This document shows positions 35,402-44,998 of a stretch of 64,000 bases of DNA, piece after piece. This DNA comes from Woronichinia naegeliana WA131. GTDB taxonomy: Bacteria > Cyanobacteriota > Cyanobacteriia > Cyanobacteriales > Microcystaceae. Where the stretch lies: positions 5,178,272 to 5,242,271 of the forward strand of contig CP073041.1 of the NCBI GenBank assembly GCA_025370055.1. Reading direction: 5' to 3'. The notes beneath the pieces are model-generated. The model ran no database searches. It was not told where the DNA came from and worked only from the letters and a program-made list of their open reading frames with translations. The translations under genes and the position numbers were made by a program. The number at the start of each line of letters is the position of its first letter. Position 1 is the stretch's first letter.

Positions 35402-37269
35402 CTCATGTTAACACTTTTCTTTTCCTTCATCAACTAAAGGTCACACCCGCCGAATTTGTGTCTAACATGGAAGATGTTCTAGAAATTTATCACCGACCCT
35501 ATGACCCCAATTGTCCAGTGATTTGCATGGATGAGCAACCTATACAATTGGTCAAAGAAACCCGCCTTCCTCTACCAGCCAAACCTGGACAGCCAGAGGC
35601 GCATGATTACGAATATGAACGCAATGGAACAGCCAATATCTTTATGTTTACAGAACCCTTGTCTGGGTGGCGAAAGACAGTTGTCAGTGAACGTAGAACA
35701 TCGGTTGACTGGGCAACAGAAATTAAGAATTTACTCGATAACGACTATGCTGATAACGACAAAGTCATTTTAGTATGTGATCAGCTAAATACTCACAAAC
35801 TTGCCTCACTATATGAAGCATTTGAGCCTTCCACGGCTCGTCGTCTAGTCGAACGGTTGGAAATTCACCATACCCCAAAACATGGCAGTTGGCTTAATAT
35901 TGCTGAAAACGAGCTGTCCGCAATGACTCGGCAATGCCTAGCTCGTCGAATTCCAGATCGGGAAACTTTAGAGCAAGAAACAACGGCTTGGTACACTCAG
36001 CGCAATCATTCCCAAAAGTCGGTAGATTGGCAATTCACGACGGCTGAGGCTCGTATCCGTCTCAAGCGTCTTTATCCACAAATAGAAAATTGACAGACCA
36101 CTAGTCGTAAAATGGCTGCGAACAAAGTTATGAACCATCCAGAAAATATCTAGTACTCGCTGTAATCCCACAACAGATTTAGCATAAGTATTTGTACGAC
36201 GACGAAAGTCGGCTAAATAGCGTCGGATAGCACTATTAAATGCCTCAACGTGGTTGGCATGGACGTCCTTTTCTTCTGGTTTTTCTGTTGTCTCTGGATG
36301 TTCTGGTTTCGGAGTTTCTACTTTCTTTAGTTTACCCGCAGAATCTCGACGTTTACTACTCTTATTTTTTAGTCTTACCACCATACCCTTCGGTAATACT
36401 TTGGTGGGACGACCTCGCTTTCCAGTCCTTAATACTTCGTGACAAATATTAAATAGCAGTTGACTATATCGCTTTTCTCCATCTGTAAATAGCTGGAGAG
36501 ATTCTGCACTCCTTTCAAATAATTCCGCTACCGTCATCATTGCTTCTAGAAATAATTTCTGCTCTTTTCGACCACATTTTAAATGCCAAATAAAGCGGCT
36601 AGCCCTGTCCATGAGAACGATTGTCCACCCCTCAGAGGCACTTGCTTCTTTATTTTTTCCAACTTTTGTGTATAGTTCATCCCCTTCTATTACTAATTTA
36701 ACAAATTCATTCACTAAGGCGTATAAAAATAATGTCTCTTGTAATCCTGAATTTCTTTTCCCAATTCAATATTGTTGTTTTCGCGTAGCCAAATACTCGG
36801 GCTGCTGCATTCAATCCTATTCCTTCCATTCTGGCTTTTAATACTTTTACAATTTCACTTAATGGGGTTTCTAAGCCAGCGATTACGCTACCATAAGTCT
36901 CAGCAAAACAAGAACTACATTCTTGACAAATGAACATTTTACGTTCCCCGTTACCTTTCGTTTGATAATGAGAATGTATTTTTACTTTTTCACTATAGCA
37001 ATGAGGACAGTTTTTCTTGAATAAGGCATCCTCTTTCTCTTGGCACAAGCCAACATCATTCAGAATTTCCATAGAGCTTTTCTTTAATATTGACATTGTT
37101 TTCTGTTTCCTTCTTCTTTGATATAATGATAATAATAATAGTATAATAAAAACGGGCCCATGTCTAGTCTTAAACTATTTTTCTATTTTCTCAAAGCCTT
37201 ACACCATAACTTTTTCCAACTTTGATCAGACGATACCAGTTCCCCTGAGGTTTCAGACCCAAATTTTTG

Positions 37270-37347
37270 ATGATTGCTCCAGAGGAAGACCTGGATTCGG
37301 GGGCGACGGTAATTAATCCGTTTAAATCGATTATGGATCCCTGGTAG
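37270..37347 (+). CDS. Very small ORF or 3' end of a displaced gene
   Basis: Twenty-five codons (MIAPEEDLDSGATVINPFKS, then IMDPW) with host-like codon use, 12 bp before the end of the convergent rlmN gene. No ribosome binding site is clear. It could be a genuine small protein or the last exon-like piece of a gene whose 5' part was lost when the MITE and IS-C2 inserted upstream. Function unknown. Confidence 0.3.
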   Translation: MIAPEEDLDSGATVINPFKSIMDPW

Positions 37348-37358
37348 GACAAAGCCAG

Positions 37359-38399
37359 TTATCGTTGACGAGAAGCCCGTAACTGCCCACAGGCCGCATC
37401 AGCTTGCAGTCCCCTGGAATAACGAACACTGACGGCGACATGCCGCTCTCCTAAAATATCTGCAAAGGCTTGGATTCGTTCGGGGGTGGGACGTTGATAG
37501 TCTGCCTCTGAAATGGGATTGTAGGGGATCAAGTTAACATGACTCTGAAAGCCTTTAATCAGTTCAGCTAAGGAGATCGCCTGCTCCGGCAAGTCATTCA
37601 CGTCGGCTAACAAAATATATTCAAAGGTAATTCTACGCCCTGTTATTTTGACGTAATCTCGACAGTCTGCTAACAGGGTTTTGAGCGGGTAATGTTTGGC
37701 ACTGGGGATTAACTCTTCTCGTAAAGTCTGATCGGCCGCATGAAGACTCACGGCCAAGGTGATTTGTAATTGATGTTGGGCTAATTGACGAATTTTTTGC
37801 GCTAGACCCACCGTTGAAACTGTCAGCGATCGCGCCCCAATACCCACATCTTGATTCAGACAATGGAGAGCTTGCAGTACTGCCGGAAGATTCAGTAGCG
37901 GTTCTCCCATGCCCATAAAGACCACATGACTGACCCTTTCCTGAAAATCTGTCTGGACGGTCAAGACTTGATCCACAATTTCATGGGGTTGTAAATTACG
38001 GAGAAATCCTCCTTTGCCCGTTGCACAGAAGGTACAGTCCATGCCACAACCGACCTGGGAGGAAACACAGACCGTTAGTCGCTTGCTACTGGGAATGCCA
38101 ACCGTTTCAATAATGAGTCCATCCGCCAGACGTAGCAGATATTTGCGGGTTTTATCGGTCGCCGTACTGCAATGCTCAATGACGGATCGTCCCAGGGGAT
38201 AGTCTTGCAATTGTTCTCGCCATTGTTTGGGAAAGACAGAAATCTCTAACAGAGATCGCGCTCCCTTTTCGTAAAGCCACTGGTGTAATTGTTTACCGCG
38301 ATAGGCCGGTTGTCCTTGGCTTTGTACCCAATGGGTTAGATCCGTGAGAGATTGGCCCAATAGAGGCAGGGGAGAAACGGCGATCGGGGAAGCAGTCAT
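37359..38399 (-). CDS. rlmN: Dual-specificity RNA methyltransferase RlmN
   Basis: A 346-residue radical SAM enzyme that methylates C2 of A2503 in 23S rRNA and of A37 in some tRNAs. The iron-sulfur ligands are in [14 protein letters not shown], with upstream TVCVSSQVG and downstream [12 protein letters not shown] (SAM-binding GMGEP), and VNLIPYNPI. The C-terminal Cys required for catalysis is in DAACGQLR. Normal length. It lies next to a tRNA-Gly gene on the opposite strand. Confidence 0.95.
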   Translation of the reverse strand: MTASPIAVSPLPLLGQSLTDLTHWVQSQGQPAYRGKQLHQWLYEKGARSLLEISVFPKQWREQLQDYPLGRSVIEHCSTATDKTRKYLLRLADGLIIETVGIPSSKRLTVCVSSQVGCGMDCTFCATGKGGFLRNLQPHEIVDQVLTVQTDFQERVSHVVFMGMGEPLLNLPAVLQALHCLNQDVGIGARSLTVSTVGLAQKIRQLAQHQLQITLAVSLHAADQTLREELIPSAKHYPLKTLLADCRDYVKITGRRITFEYILLADVNDLPEQAISLAELIKGFQSHVNLIPYNPISEADYQRPTPERIQAFADILGERHVAVSVRYSRGLQADAACGQLRASRQR

Positions 38400-38522
38400 G
38401 ATGTCTCAAGCAAGGGTGTCCAGGTCTATGGTAATCCAAGGCAAAAGAAGATTGAATTTTTCTAATCCTAAACCCTTGACAGAAGTCTTTTTTTTTGGCA
38501 TCATTAGAGACATCTCAAATGT

Positions 38523-38594
38523 GCGGGTATAGCTCAGTGGTAGAGCGCAACCTTGCCAAGGTTGATGTCGCGCGTTCGAATCGCGTTGCCCGCT
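38523..38594 (+). tRNA. tRNA-Gly (GCC)
   Basis: A 72-nt cloverleaf: acceptor GCGGGTA pairs with TGCCCGC, D arm GCTC/GAGC, anticodon stem CAACC/GGTTG with loop TTGCCAA (anticodon GCC), and T arm GCGCG-TTCGAAT-CGCGT. CCA is not encoded. Confidence 0.97.
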
Positions 38595-38708
38595 TGAAAG
38601 TAACAAACTTGTTTTTGGTTGTGTCTAGCACTTGAAATATTTAGTTTTGCTGAGATGCCAGATTGATGATCATAAATGCACAAGACGATCCTGATGTTTG
38701 ACTGTGCC

Positions 38709-39555
38709 GGTCGTGTTCTAAACCTGTGGAAAAGAGTAATAATAAATAAATGTAAATCTTAAAATTGGTGTGCCATGCTATTCAAAGCAATTGTTTGCCC
38801 AAGTTGTCAAAGTACGGATATTGTGAAACACGGCCCCTCTGGGGAGGGGAAAGAGCGTTACAGATGTCGTAATACAGAATGTAAGCGTTGCACATTTATC
38901 TTAAACTATACTTATAAAGGTTATTTGCCAGAAGTAAAGGAAAAGATTGCCGAAATGGCAATGAATGGTAGTGGCATAAGGGATACAGCCCGTGTGCTGA
39001 GGATTAGTCCATCAACAGTGATTAGTGAACTAAAAAAAAAGAGTCTAGTTTAGTATTCGTCAACGAAAAAAAACTAGCAGAACTGGAACCCAGTCAGAGT
39101 ATTGTAACGCTCTGCCAATGGAATGACGTGGAAGCAGAACTCGACGAAATGTGGGGTTTTGTGAAGAGCAAAAAAGAGCAAAGATGGTTATGGCACGCTA
39201 TTGCTCATAAGACAGGTGAGATATTAGCTTATGTTTTGTCTGGTCACAAAGACGAAGCATTTCTAAGGCTAAAAGAGTTGTTAGAACCTTTTGGTATTAC
39301 TCAATATTATACAGATGGATGGGGGGCTTACGAACGACATATTGAGCCAGCATTGCATGAGGTGGGTAAGTATAATACTCAAAAAATCGAACGAAAGCAC
39401 TTGACATTGAGAACTCGAATAAAGAGATTAGCGAGAAAAACGATTTGTTTCTCCAAATCTATTGTGATGCACGATATTGTCCTTGGATTATTTATCAATC
39501 GCTTTGAATTTGGATGTCTTATTTAGATGTGCTTCCACAGATTCAGAACACTACC
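38709..39555 (+). mobile_element. IS-I: IS1-family element (847 bp)
   Basis: Termini GGTCGTGTTCTAAACCTGTGG and CCACAGATTCAGAACACTACC (imperfect inverted repeats). It carries the two-frame IS1 transposase. No clear target duplication is seen; its right end abuts a surviving end of IS-E. A 90-bp MITE with the same termini lies at 45768. Confidence 0.85.
38775..39526 (+). CDS. IS1-family transposase InsAB' (frameshift product)
   Basis: InsA-type frame (38775-39053) with a zinc motif (CPSCQSTDIVKHG, then CRNTECKRC) and helix-turn-helix ends at LKKKSLV. At a run of nine A residues (39032-39040) a -1 shift continues as ESSLVFVNEKKLAEL into the InsB-type catalytic part: EAELDEMWGFVKSKK (Asp), YYTDGWGAYE (Asp) and NTQKIERKHLTLRTRIKRLAR (Glu). 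This is the standard IS1 arrangement, so the transposase may be functional. Confidence 0.85.
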
Positions 39556-39585
39556 AAGGGTTTTGGCTTAGGTTGACACCAATGG
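39556..39585. mobile_element. Surviving right end of an IS-E copy
   Basis: TTTTGGCTTAGGTTGACACC followed by AATGGA closely matches the IS-E right end at 26911-26934. The rest of this copy is gone. Confidence 0.6.
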
Positions 39586-39663
39586 ATTGCAATCAGCCTC
39601 TACAGTGTGCTGATTTTTTCCAATAAACGTACCCCCTTTTCTACAGAGGATAATGCAAAAATT

Positions 39664-40065
39664 ATGAGTATTTTAGATGTTTTACAAGCTGACTACCAAC
39701 GTTTTCCCACTAATCCTAGCTACGAAATCTATGCTGAGGATGTTTATTTTAAAGATCCTTTAACGGAATTTCACGGCATTCAACGTTATCAGGCCATGAT
39801 CCAGTTTATGGCGACCTGGTTTCAGGATATTCAGATGGAACTTCATCACCTAGAACAACACCAGCAGGAGATCGCCTCTCGTTGGACATTACACTGGACA
39901 ACCCCTTTGCCTTGGAAACCGCGAATTAGTATCTCAGGACGAAGTGAATTACTGCTCAACGATCAAGGACTCATTTATTCCCATCAAGACTACTGGGATT
40001 GCTCCCCCTGGCAAGTGCTACAGCAACATCTTTTTCCCAAGACTGGGATTAACCGCCATAATTAA
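39664..40065 (+). CDS. DUF2358 family protein
   Basis: About 133 residues with an NTF2-like fold signature (MSILDVLQADYQRFPTNPSY, EDVYFKDPLTEFHGIQRYQAM, SRWTLHWTTPLPWKPRISIS, SYSHQDYWDCSPW). DUF2358 proteins occur in cyanobacteria and plants; the function is not established. The frame is open to a GTG at 39607 inside flanking IS-derived sequence, but the ATG at 39664 gives the family N terminus. Confidence 0.8.
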   Translation: MSILDVLQADYQRFPTNPSYEIYAEDVYFKDPLTEFHGIQRYQAMIQFMATWFQDIQMELHHLEQHQQEIASRWTLHWTTPLPWKPRISISGRSELLLNDQGLIYSHQDYWDCSPWQVLQQHLFPKTGINRHN

Positions 40066-40105
40066 TAATAAGGAATGTAAATTTTTCTCAGCCAAAAACT
40101 AACCC

Positions 40106-41293
40106 ATGCGCGTAATTCTGATGACTGGTAAGGGCGGAGTCGGTAAAACCTCTGTCGCTGCGGCCACGGGCCTTCGTTGTGCCGAACTAGGCTATAAAAC
40201 CCTGGTGCTGAGTACCGATCCAGCCCACTCCCTAGCCGATAGCTTTGATTTAGAATTGGGCCATGAACCTCGTCTTGTTCGTCCTAATCTTTGGGGGGCT
40301 GAACTAGATGCCCTCATGGAATTAGAAGGTAATTGGGGAGCCGTTAAACGTTATATTACCCAAGTACTGCAAGCACGAGGCTTGGATGGAGTACAGGCTG
40401 AAGAATTAGCCATTTTACCCGGTATGGACGAAATCTTTGGGCTAGTCCGTATGAAACGTCACTATGATGAAGCCGACTATGATGTCCTAATTATCGATTC
40501 GGCTCCCACTGGCACAGCCCTGCGTTTACTTAGTCTGCCGGAAGTCGGTGGCTGGTATATGAGAAGATTTTATAAACCCTTGCAAAGTATGTCGGTGGCT
40601 TTGCGACCCTTAGTAGAACCGCTTTTTCGACCGATCGCTGGTTTTTCCCTGCCCGATAAGGAAGTGATGGATGCCCCCTACGAATTCTATGAGCAGATCG
40701 AAGCCCTCGAAAAAGTTTTGACCGACAATACCATTACCTCAGTACGTCTCGTGACCAATCCCGAAAAAATGGTCATCAAAGAATCCCTGCGGGCCCATGC
40801 CTATTTGAGTTTGTATAATGTTTCCACCGACTTGATTATTGCCAATCGCATTTTGCCAGAAAGCATTGACGATCCCTTCTTTCAGCGTTGGAAAAGCAAT
40901 CAACAGGTCTATAAACAGGAAATTTACGACAACTTTCATCCCCTACCCGTCAAAGAAGTTCCGCTTTTCTCCGAAGAAATGTGTGGTCTAGCAGCCCTCG
41001 AACGTCTTAAGGAAACCCTCTATAAAGACGAAGATCCTTCCCAGGTCTATTACCGCGAAAATACCATTCGCATTGTCCAAGACGCTCAAAATTATAGTCT
41101 CGAACTCTATTTGCCCGGAGTCCCCAAAGAACAAATCCAACTCAATAAGACTGGGGATGAGTTAAATATTCGGATTGGGAATCATCGCCGTAACCTAGTC
41201 TTACCCCAAGCTCTAGCAGCCCTCAGCCCTTCTGGCGCGAAAATGGAAGACGACTACCTCAAAATTCGTTTTAGTGATCTTGCCAAAGTTTAA
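40106..41293 (+). CDS. ArsA/Get3-type ATPase with C-terminal HSP20-like domain
   Basis: A 395-residue P-loop ATPase of the ArsA/TRC40 family. The deviant Walker A is [17 protein letters not shown], switch [13 protein letters not shown], switch [15 protein letters not shown]. The last 90 residues ([20 protein letters not shown], then [16 protein letters not shown]) form the HSP20-like domain often fused to such ATPases in cyanobacteria. No CxxC tail-anchor dimer motif was seen, so an arsenite- or Get3-like role is uncertain. It follows the DUF2358 gene by 40 bp, probably one operon. Confidence 0.9.
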   Translation: MRVILMTGKGGVGKTSVAAATGLRCAELGYKTLVLSTDPAHSLADSFDLELGHEPRLVRPNLWGAELDALMELEGNWGAVKRYITQVLQARGLDGVQAEELAILPGMDEIFGLVRMKRHYDEADYDVLIIDSAPTGTALRLLSLPEVGGWYMRRFYKPLQSMSVALRPLVEPLFRPIAGFSLPDKEVMDAPYEFYEQIEALEKVLTDNTITSVRLVTNPEKMVIKESLRAHAYLSLYNVSTDLIIANRILPESIDDPFFQRWKSNQQVYKQEIYDNFHPLPVKEVPLFSEEMCGLAALERLKETLYKDEDPSQVYYRENTIRIVQDAQNYSLELYLPGVPKEQIQLNKTGDELNIRIGNHRRNLVLPQALAALSPSGAKMEDDYLKIRFSDLAKV

Positions 41294-41486
41294 TCCAGGC
41301 TTGAATTCACCCAAGACAATCAAGGCCGTTGTCATCACTTCTATCAATGGTGGTCTGACTCCAAAACAGGTCGGCCACTTTCCCCAAACTATCTCCTTTG
41401 GGAAGTTGCTTTTTATCAGATAAAAAATGTAAGATTAGAGATCGTGACTACAAGACGAATTTTTTACTAATTGGAATCGTAACATT

Positions 41487-41945
41487 ATGTCGAAGCGTGT
41501 ACAAGTTGTCTTAAACAAACCCGTCAATAAACTCGGAAAGAATGGCGATCTCGTCGAAGTAGCCCCCGGATATGCCCGTAATTACTTAATTCCCCAAGGG
41601 ATGGGAGTACTGGCAACCCCTGGTATTCTCCGTCAGGTTGAACAGCGTCGCGTTAAAGAAGAGGCTCGTCTGCAAGCGGAAAAACAAGCTGCTGAGGCTC
41701 AGAAGGCTGCACTACAAACGGTGGGTCGCTTTGTCATTCAAAAACAGGTGGGAGAAAACGAAGCAATCTTCGGGACTGTCACCAGCCAAGAAGTTGTGGA
41801 TGCCATCAAAGCCATTACCAACCAAGAAGTTGATCGTCGCGGCATTACCCTACCAGAAATTAGCAGACTCGGTTTCTATAAAGCTCAAATTAAAATTCAT
41901 CCTGAAGTGACGGCTGAAGTAGAAATTCAAGTGGCTTCTCTCTAA
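41487..41945 (+). CDS. rplI: 50S ribosomal protein L9
   Basis: A 152-residue protein with the L9 N-terminal domain ([21 protein letters not shown], then [17 protein letters not shown]), long connecting helix and C-terminal RNA-binding domain (GSVT-like [29 protein letters not shown]-like [19 protein letters not shown]). Normal length. Confidence 0.96.
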   Translation: MSKRVQVVLNKPVNKLGKNGDLVEVAPGYARNYLIPQGMGVLATPGILRQVEQRRVKEEARLQAEKQAAEAQKAALQTVGRFVIQKQVGENEAIFGTVTSQEVVDAIKAITNQEVDRRGITLPEISRLGFYKAQIKIHPEVTAEVEIQVASL

Positions 41946-42109
41946 CATCGGGAAGGTAAAGACTGAAAATTTTAGGGATAAAGTGGCATAGATTGGTGGC
42001 CTTCAGTGAACAACCCTAATTGGACTTTACCTTGACCAGGCTTGGTGATGGTAGGGGATAGGATCACCGTCGGTTCACTGATCCCCAATTTAAAGCTCAC
42101 AACAAAACA

Positions 42110-42802
42110 ATGAGAATTTTTTGGCGATCTTTTTGGCGATCTAAATTTGCTCTTCGTTGGCGGATATTTAGAGAAAATCCTTATCAACACTTACTTCTAT
42201 CCTTAATTTTTCTCTTTTTCGCCTTTGCTTTTGTTGACAATGACTATCCTTTCGGTGGTGTTGCTATTAATGCACTATTTTTGTTAACGGTTTTATTTGT
42301 CATTGAAACTTTCCAACTTCCCCAAAGATTTTTGAATTGCTTCCGATTGATTGCTATTCTGAGTTTTGGTATTAATAGCTATATCATCTTATTCCTAGAG
42401 CAAGATATTTGGTTTTCAACTTTTATCAGCCACATCATCCAACTTATTTTTATTGCCACTGCCATCTGGATTATCCTCAAAAGAATTTTTCGTGACAAAC
42501 ACGTTACAGGCGATATTCTAGTGGGGGGGATTAGTGTCTATTTAATGGTGGGTTTTTTTTGGTTTCAACTTTACCAAATCCTAGTTTCCTTTGATCCCAA
42601 AGCTTTTTCCCAAACTATGACTTACTATCGCACCTTTTATTTTAGTTTTGTCACCTTAACGACGGTGGGATACGGTGATATTGTCCCGATTAATCGAGTA
42701 GGAATGGTGATGTCTAATATGGAGGCAATTATCGGTCAAATGTACCCGGCTGTTATTCTGTCCCGATTAGTGAGTTTATACGTGCAAGATCTTAAAGATT
42801 AA
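42110..42802 (+). CDS. Potassium channel family protein
   Basis: A 230-residue membrane protein with about six hydrophobic segments: four in the first 140 residues, then a pore module consisting of a helix (DILVGGISVYLMVGFFWFQL), a re-entrant loop with the K+ selectivity filter (TLTTVGYGDIVP, near residue 188) and a last helix (MVMSNMEAIIGQMYPAVIL). The layout is S1-S6-like without a charged S4. Cytoplasmic-membrane location. IS-A debris begins 12 bp after its stop, but the gene looks intact. Confidence 0.88.
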   Translation: MRIFWRSFWRSKFALRWRIFRENPYQHLLLSLIFLFFAFAFVDNDYPFGGVAINALFLLTVLFVIETFQLPQRFLNCFRLIAILSFGINSYIILFLEQDIWFSTFISHIIQLIFIATAIWIILKRIFRDKHVTGDILVGGISVYLMVGFFWFQLYQILVSFDPKAFSQTMTYYRTFYFSFVTLTTVGYGDIVPINRVGMVMSNMEAIIGQMYPAVILSRLVSLYVQDLKD

Positions 42803-43308
42803 CGTTTAATAAATGGGTGTGACCTTTAGTTGATGAAGGAAAAGAAAAGTGTTAAGCTGTCATCAGTTTAACTTGCAATAATACTTGAGCCCTTGTTTTT
42901 GATTTTACGTCCCCAACATATTGTCAATCCACCTTCATTAAGAAGTTTATGGATGAGAGATTCTAATTCTTCAATTGATTTGAATAATTTATTTGCAATA
43001 TATTCTTTTGCTGAATGCCATACCAATTCCATTAAATTATAATCGGGACTATAGGGGGGTAAAAACTCCAAAATAATGTTTGGCATTTCTTCCGTGCTCT
43101 CGTCTAGAATTTCTTGCTTTTTGTGGAAGCTCGCATTATCTAAAATAATCACAATCTTCGGACCATTCTTTTCAAAGTCTTCTTTTTTATTTCCTTGTTC
43201 TATCCATTCTCTTTGTATGTCTTTGTAAAATTTTAATAATACACTCTTGAAGTTCTGAGAGTTACCAGTGGGAATCAAATCAACCCACCGTTTTTTGTCA
43301 GTATATCT

Positions 43309-44998
43309 AGGGCTTGCTGAAAAAGTCAAAAAACGAAAGAAATGTGGGTTAGGGAAGTATGGACTGAAAAAGCATAGATAACTTATCCTTATGGAAACAA
43401 ATCAAAATACAGATTTTGTTTAATCTATTGTTCCTTTCTGTCTAAAAAGGTCAACACAAATCACTCCTCACAAAAGAGAGGAAAATTAACACCATTTTTC
43501 ACAAGAAAAACGACTCTACAACTTTTTACTTTTTGTCTTCTGAAGTAGAGTAGAAAGATTCATTACCAAAAAGTTCATCGCAATTACCGTTTCCGAGGTC
43601 TCAGGTAGTTTGGCCATCACTCGACCAAGACTAAATTTCCTCTTTCCCTGTCCGAATTTACCCTCAATGGCATTACGCACTCTTTCATCTGAGCGTGCCT
43701 CTTTCTTTTTTTCTTTGCTCACCTCTTTCGGCGGTCTTCCCAATCGGGGACCACTCATTCTTATATCCCTTTCTTTACAATAAGCTCGATTCGCTTTTGT
43801 TCGATAGATTTTATCCACATGAACCGATTCCGGATAACATCCTGTTTCCCTTTTATATTCTTCTATTCGCGCTTGTAAATCTCCCGATTCGTTGTAATTA
43901 TCCCAACTTAATTTGTCTAAGAAGACAAAGCCATTCACATTACTTGCCGATATTTTAGCTCCAAACTCTACTGCTTTTCCCGCTTTTCCACGCACTATTG
44001 GACGCACGTGAGGTTGGCTTACACTCACAATTCTGTTTTCTACTTTATTTGTCTTTTTTTCATACATTTCTAACTGTTGCTCATACACTTTTCCTATCGT
44101 TACAAGCTCTTCTTGCTCTTTTTTCGTTAGTTTTTCTAACTTTGCTCCCTCTTCTATCATTTTTTCTATATGAGACAAGTTTCTTTTTATATATCCTAGT
44201 TGTTTTTTTGTTCCTTTTCTTCTTTCTTTTTTTGACACACGACGTTTTTTTGCTATGGCTAAGTACTCTTTTCTTGCCACTTCCCTATAAGTCCTCGGCT
44301 TTTCTTTCCTTTTCTCTTTTATTTCTTCATACAGCTTATCTATTATTTTTTCTGTTTTTTCTCTGGCATCATTCAATATTCCTATATCCGTTGGATATTT
44401 TATATCTGCTGGTGTACAAGTCGCATCTAACAATAACTTTCCTTCATTTTCTTTTTTTTCTGACGCTACACCCGTCGCTTTTTTTTCTATTTCTTTATTA
44501 ATTTTATTTATTAATTCCATTCCTATTTTTTTACGAAAATGAACCATCATTGACGCATTAAATGCTTCTTTGCTACTATAGCTTTCCATTCCTATAAAGT
44601 ACTGTAAATAAGGGTTCTCTTTTATTTGTTCTACTGTTTCTCTGTCACTTTTTCCTGAAATTTCTTTGATAATTAATGCTCCTAATGCCATTCTAAATGA
44701 TTTGGCTGGGGCTCCTTTTTTTTCTGTGAAGTTTTTTGCATATTCTTCCTCATATTCTTCCCAAAGAATCATTTTTGACATTTCTATCCAACGATTTTCT
44801 TCGTCTAACTGCCCGCCGAACAGATTTTTCAAGTTTTCTGGTGTTTCAATTGAGTACTGTTGCTTTCGGTACATCTGCTTTCTCTCTTCTTAATGCAATG
44901 GTTTTGAGGCATTCTACCCTATTTTCGTGCATTCTAGCGGTTCTTAATTCGCCTACTATTTTTCTCCGTAAAGGTTTCAGCTTTTTTCAGCAAGCCCT
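43309..44998 (-). mobile_element. IS-B copy 3 (1690 bp)
   Basis: Termini as in the other copies, flanked by ATCT (43305-43308, 44999-45002). This is the only IS-B copy here with a proper 4-bp target duplication, so it marks a clean insertion event. Confidence 0.93.
43516..44874 (-). CDS. IS-B copy 3 transposase
   Basis: 452 residues, identical to the copy at 23582-24940, with all catalytic motifs. Probably functional. Confidence 0.9.
   Translation of the reverse strand: MYRKQQYSIETPENLKNLFGGQLDEENRWIEMSKMILWEEYEEEYAKNFTEKKGAPAKSFRMALGALIIKEISGKSDRETVEQIKENPYLQYFIGMESYSSKEAFNASMMVHFRKKIGMELINKINKEIEKKATGVASEKKENEGKLLLDATCTPADIKYPTDIGILNDAREKTEKIIDKLYEEIKEKRKEKPRTYREVARKEYLAIAKKRRVSKKERRKGTKKQLGYIKRNLSHIEKMIEEGAKLEKLTKKEQEELVTIGKVYEQQLEMYEKKTNKVENRIVSVSQPHVRPIVRGKAGKAVEFGAKISASNVNGFVFLDKLSWDNYNESGDLQARIEEYKRETGCYPESVHVDKIYRTKANRAYCKERDIRMSGPRLGRPPKEVSKEKKKEARSDERVRNAIEGKFGQGKRKFSLGRVMAKLPETSETVIAMNFLVMNLSTLLQKTKSKKL

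Larger units (their letters stand above)
34059..35448 (-). mobile_element. IS-A copy 4 (1390 bp) inside IS-H
   Basis: Complete, with target duplication GCCGAATT (34051-34058, 35449-35456). It is the fourth level of nesting here (IS-A4 in IS-H in IS-C2, beside the MITE). Confidence 0.95.
33563..36093 (+). pseudogene. IS-H transposase (IS630), split by IS-A4
   Basis: The N-terminal frame (33563-34006, 147 residues; MLKTYIVRLSQEERQTLKDL, helix-turn-helix) ends at LKKTN. Stepping back one base at a run of eight A residues (about 33991) continues as NELKPHLRQMYVIPPEKSAE up to IS-A4. After it, FVSNMEDVLEIYHRPYDPNC leads to the DDE core: VICMDEQPIQ (Asp), LVCDQLNTHK (Asp) and GSWLNIAENELS (Glu), ending at 36093. 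Removing IS-A4 and one GCCGAATT repeat joins SAEF in frame. Confidence 0.85.
33479..36101 (+). mobile_element. IS-H: IS630-family element (net about 1225 bp), split by IS-A4
   Basis: Termini GTGGTCTGTCAA and TTGACAGACCAC, flanked by TA (33477-33478, 36102-36103), the usual IS630/Tc1 target. It lies inside IS-C2. Confidence 0.88.
33394..37096 (-). pseudogene. IS-C copy 2 transposase (two ORFs, interrupted)
   Basis: ORF1 (36707-37096, 129 residues) has a zinc-binding pair set (CPHCYSEKVKIHSH, FICQECSSC) and a helix-turn-helix (NAAARVFGYAKTTILNWEKK). ORF2 (from 36714 to 36104, then 33394-33478 after IS-H) has the catalytic region (VIEGDELYTKVGKNKE, NHVEAFNSAIRRYL). The frames differ by one base near KKF/GLQETLFLYALVNEF, so either frameshifting or a mutation links them. 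IS-H interrupts ORF2 about 30 residues before its end. Confidence 0.8.
33344..37242 (-). mobile_element. IS-C copy 2 (IS1-like, net about 1274 bp), carrying IS-H and IS-A4
   Basis: Termini GGCACTGGTATCGTCT and AGACGATACCAGTTC, flanked by a 9-bp direct repeat CCCTGAGGT (33335-33343, 37243-37251), as expected for an IS1-type element. IS-H is inserted in its second ORF near the left end. Confidence 0.85.

Noticed and set aside
22932-37242. The IS island as an integrated prophage, genomic island or composite transposon with cargo
   Set aside because: Only transposase genes, MITEs and repeats were found; no integrase, phage, conjugation or cargo genes, and every segment is explained by stepwise IS insertion and recombination.
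41972-42190. A 72-codon minus-strand frame between rplI and the potassium channel
   Set aside because: It runs into the channel coding sequence on the other strand. Its last 45 codons look somewhat protein-like, but nothing else supports it.
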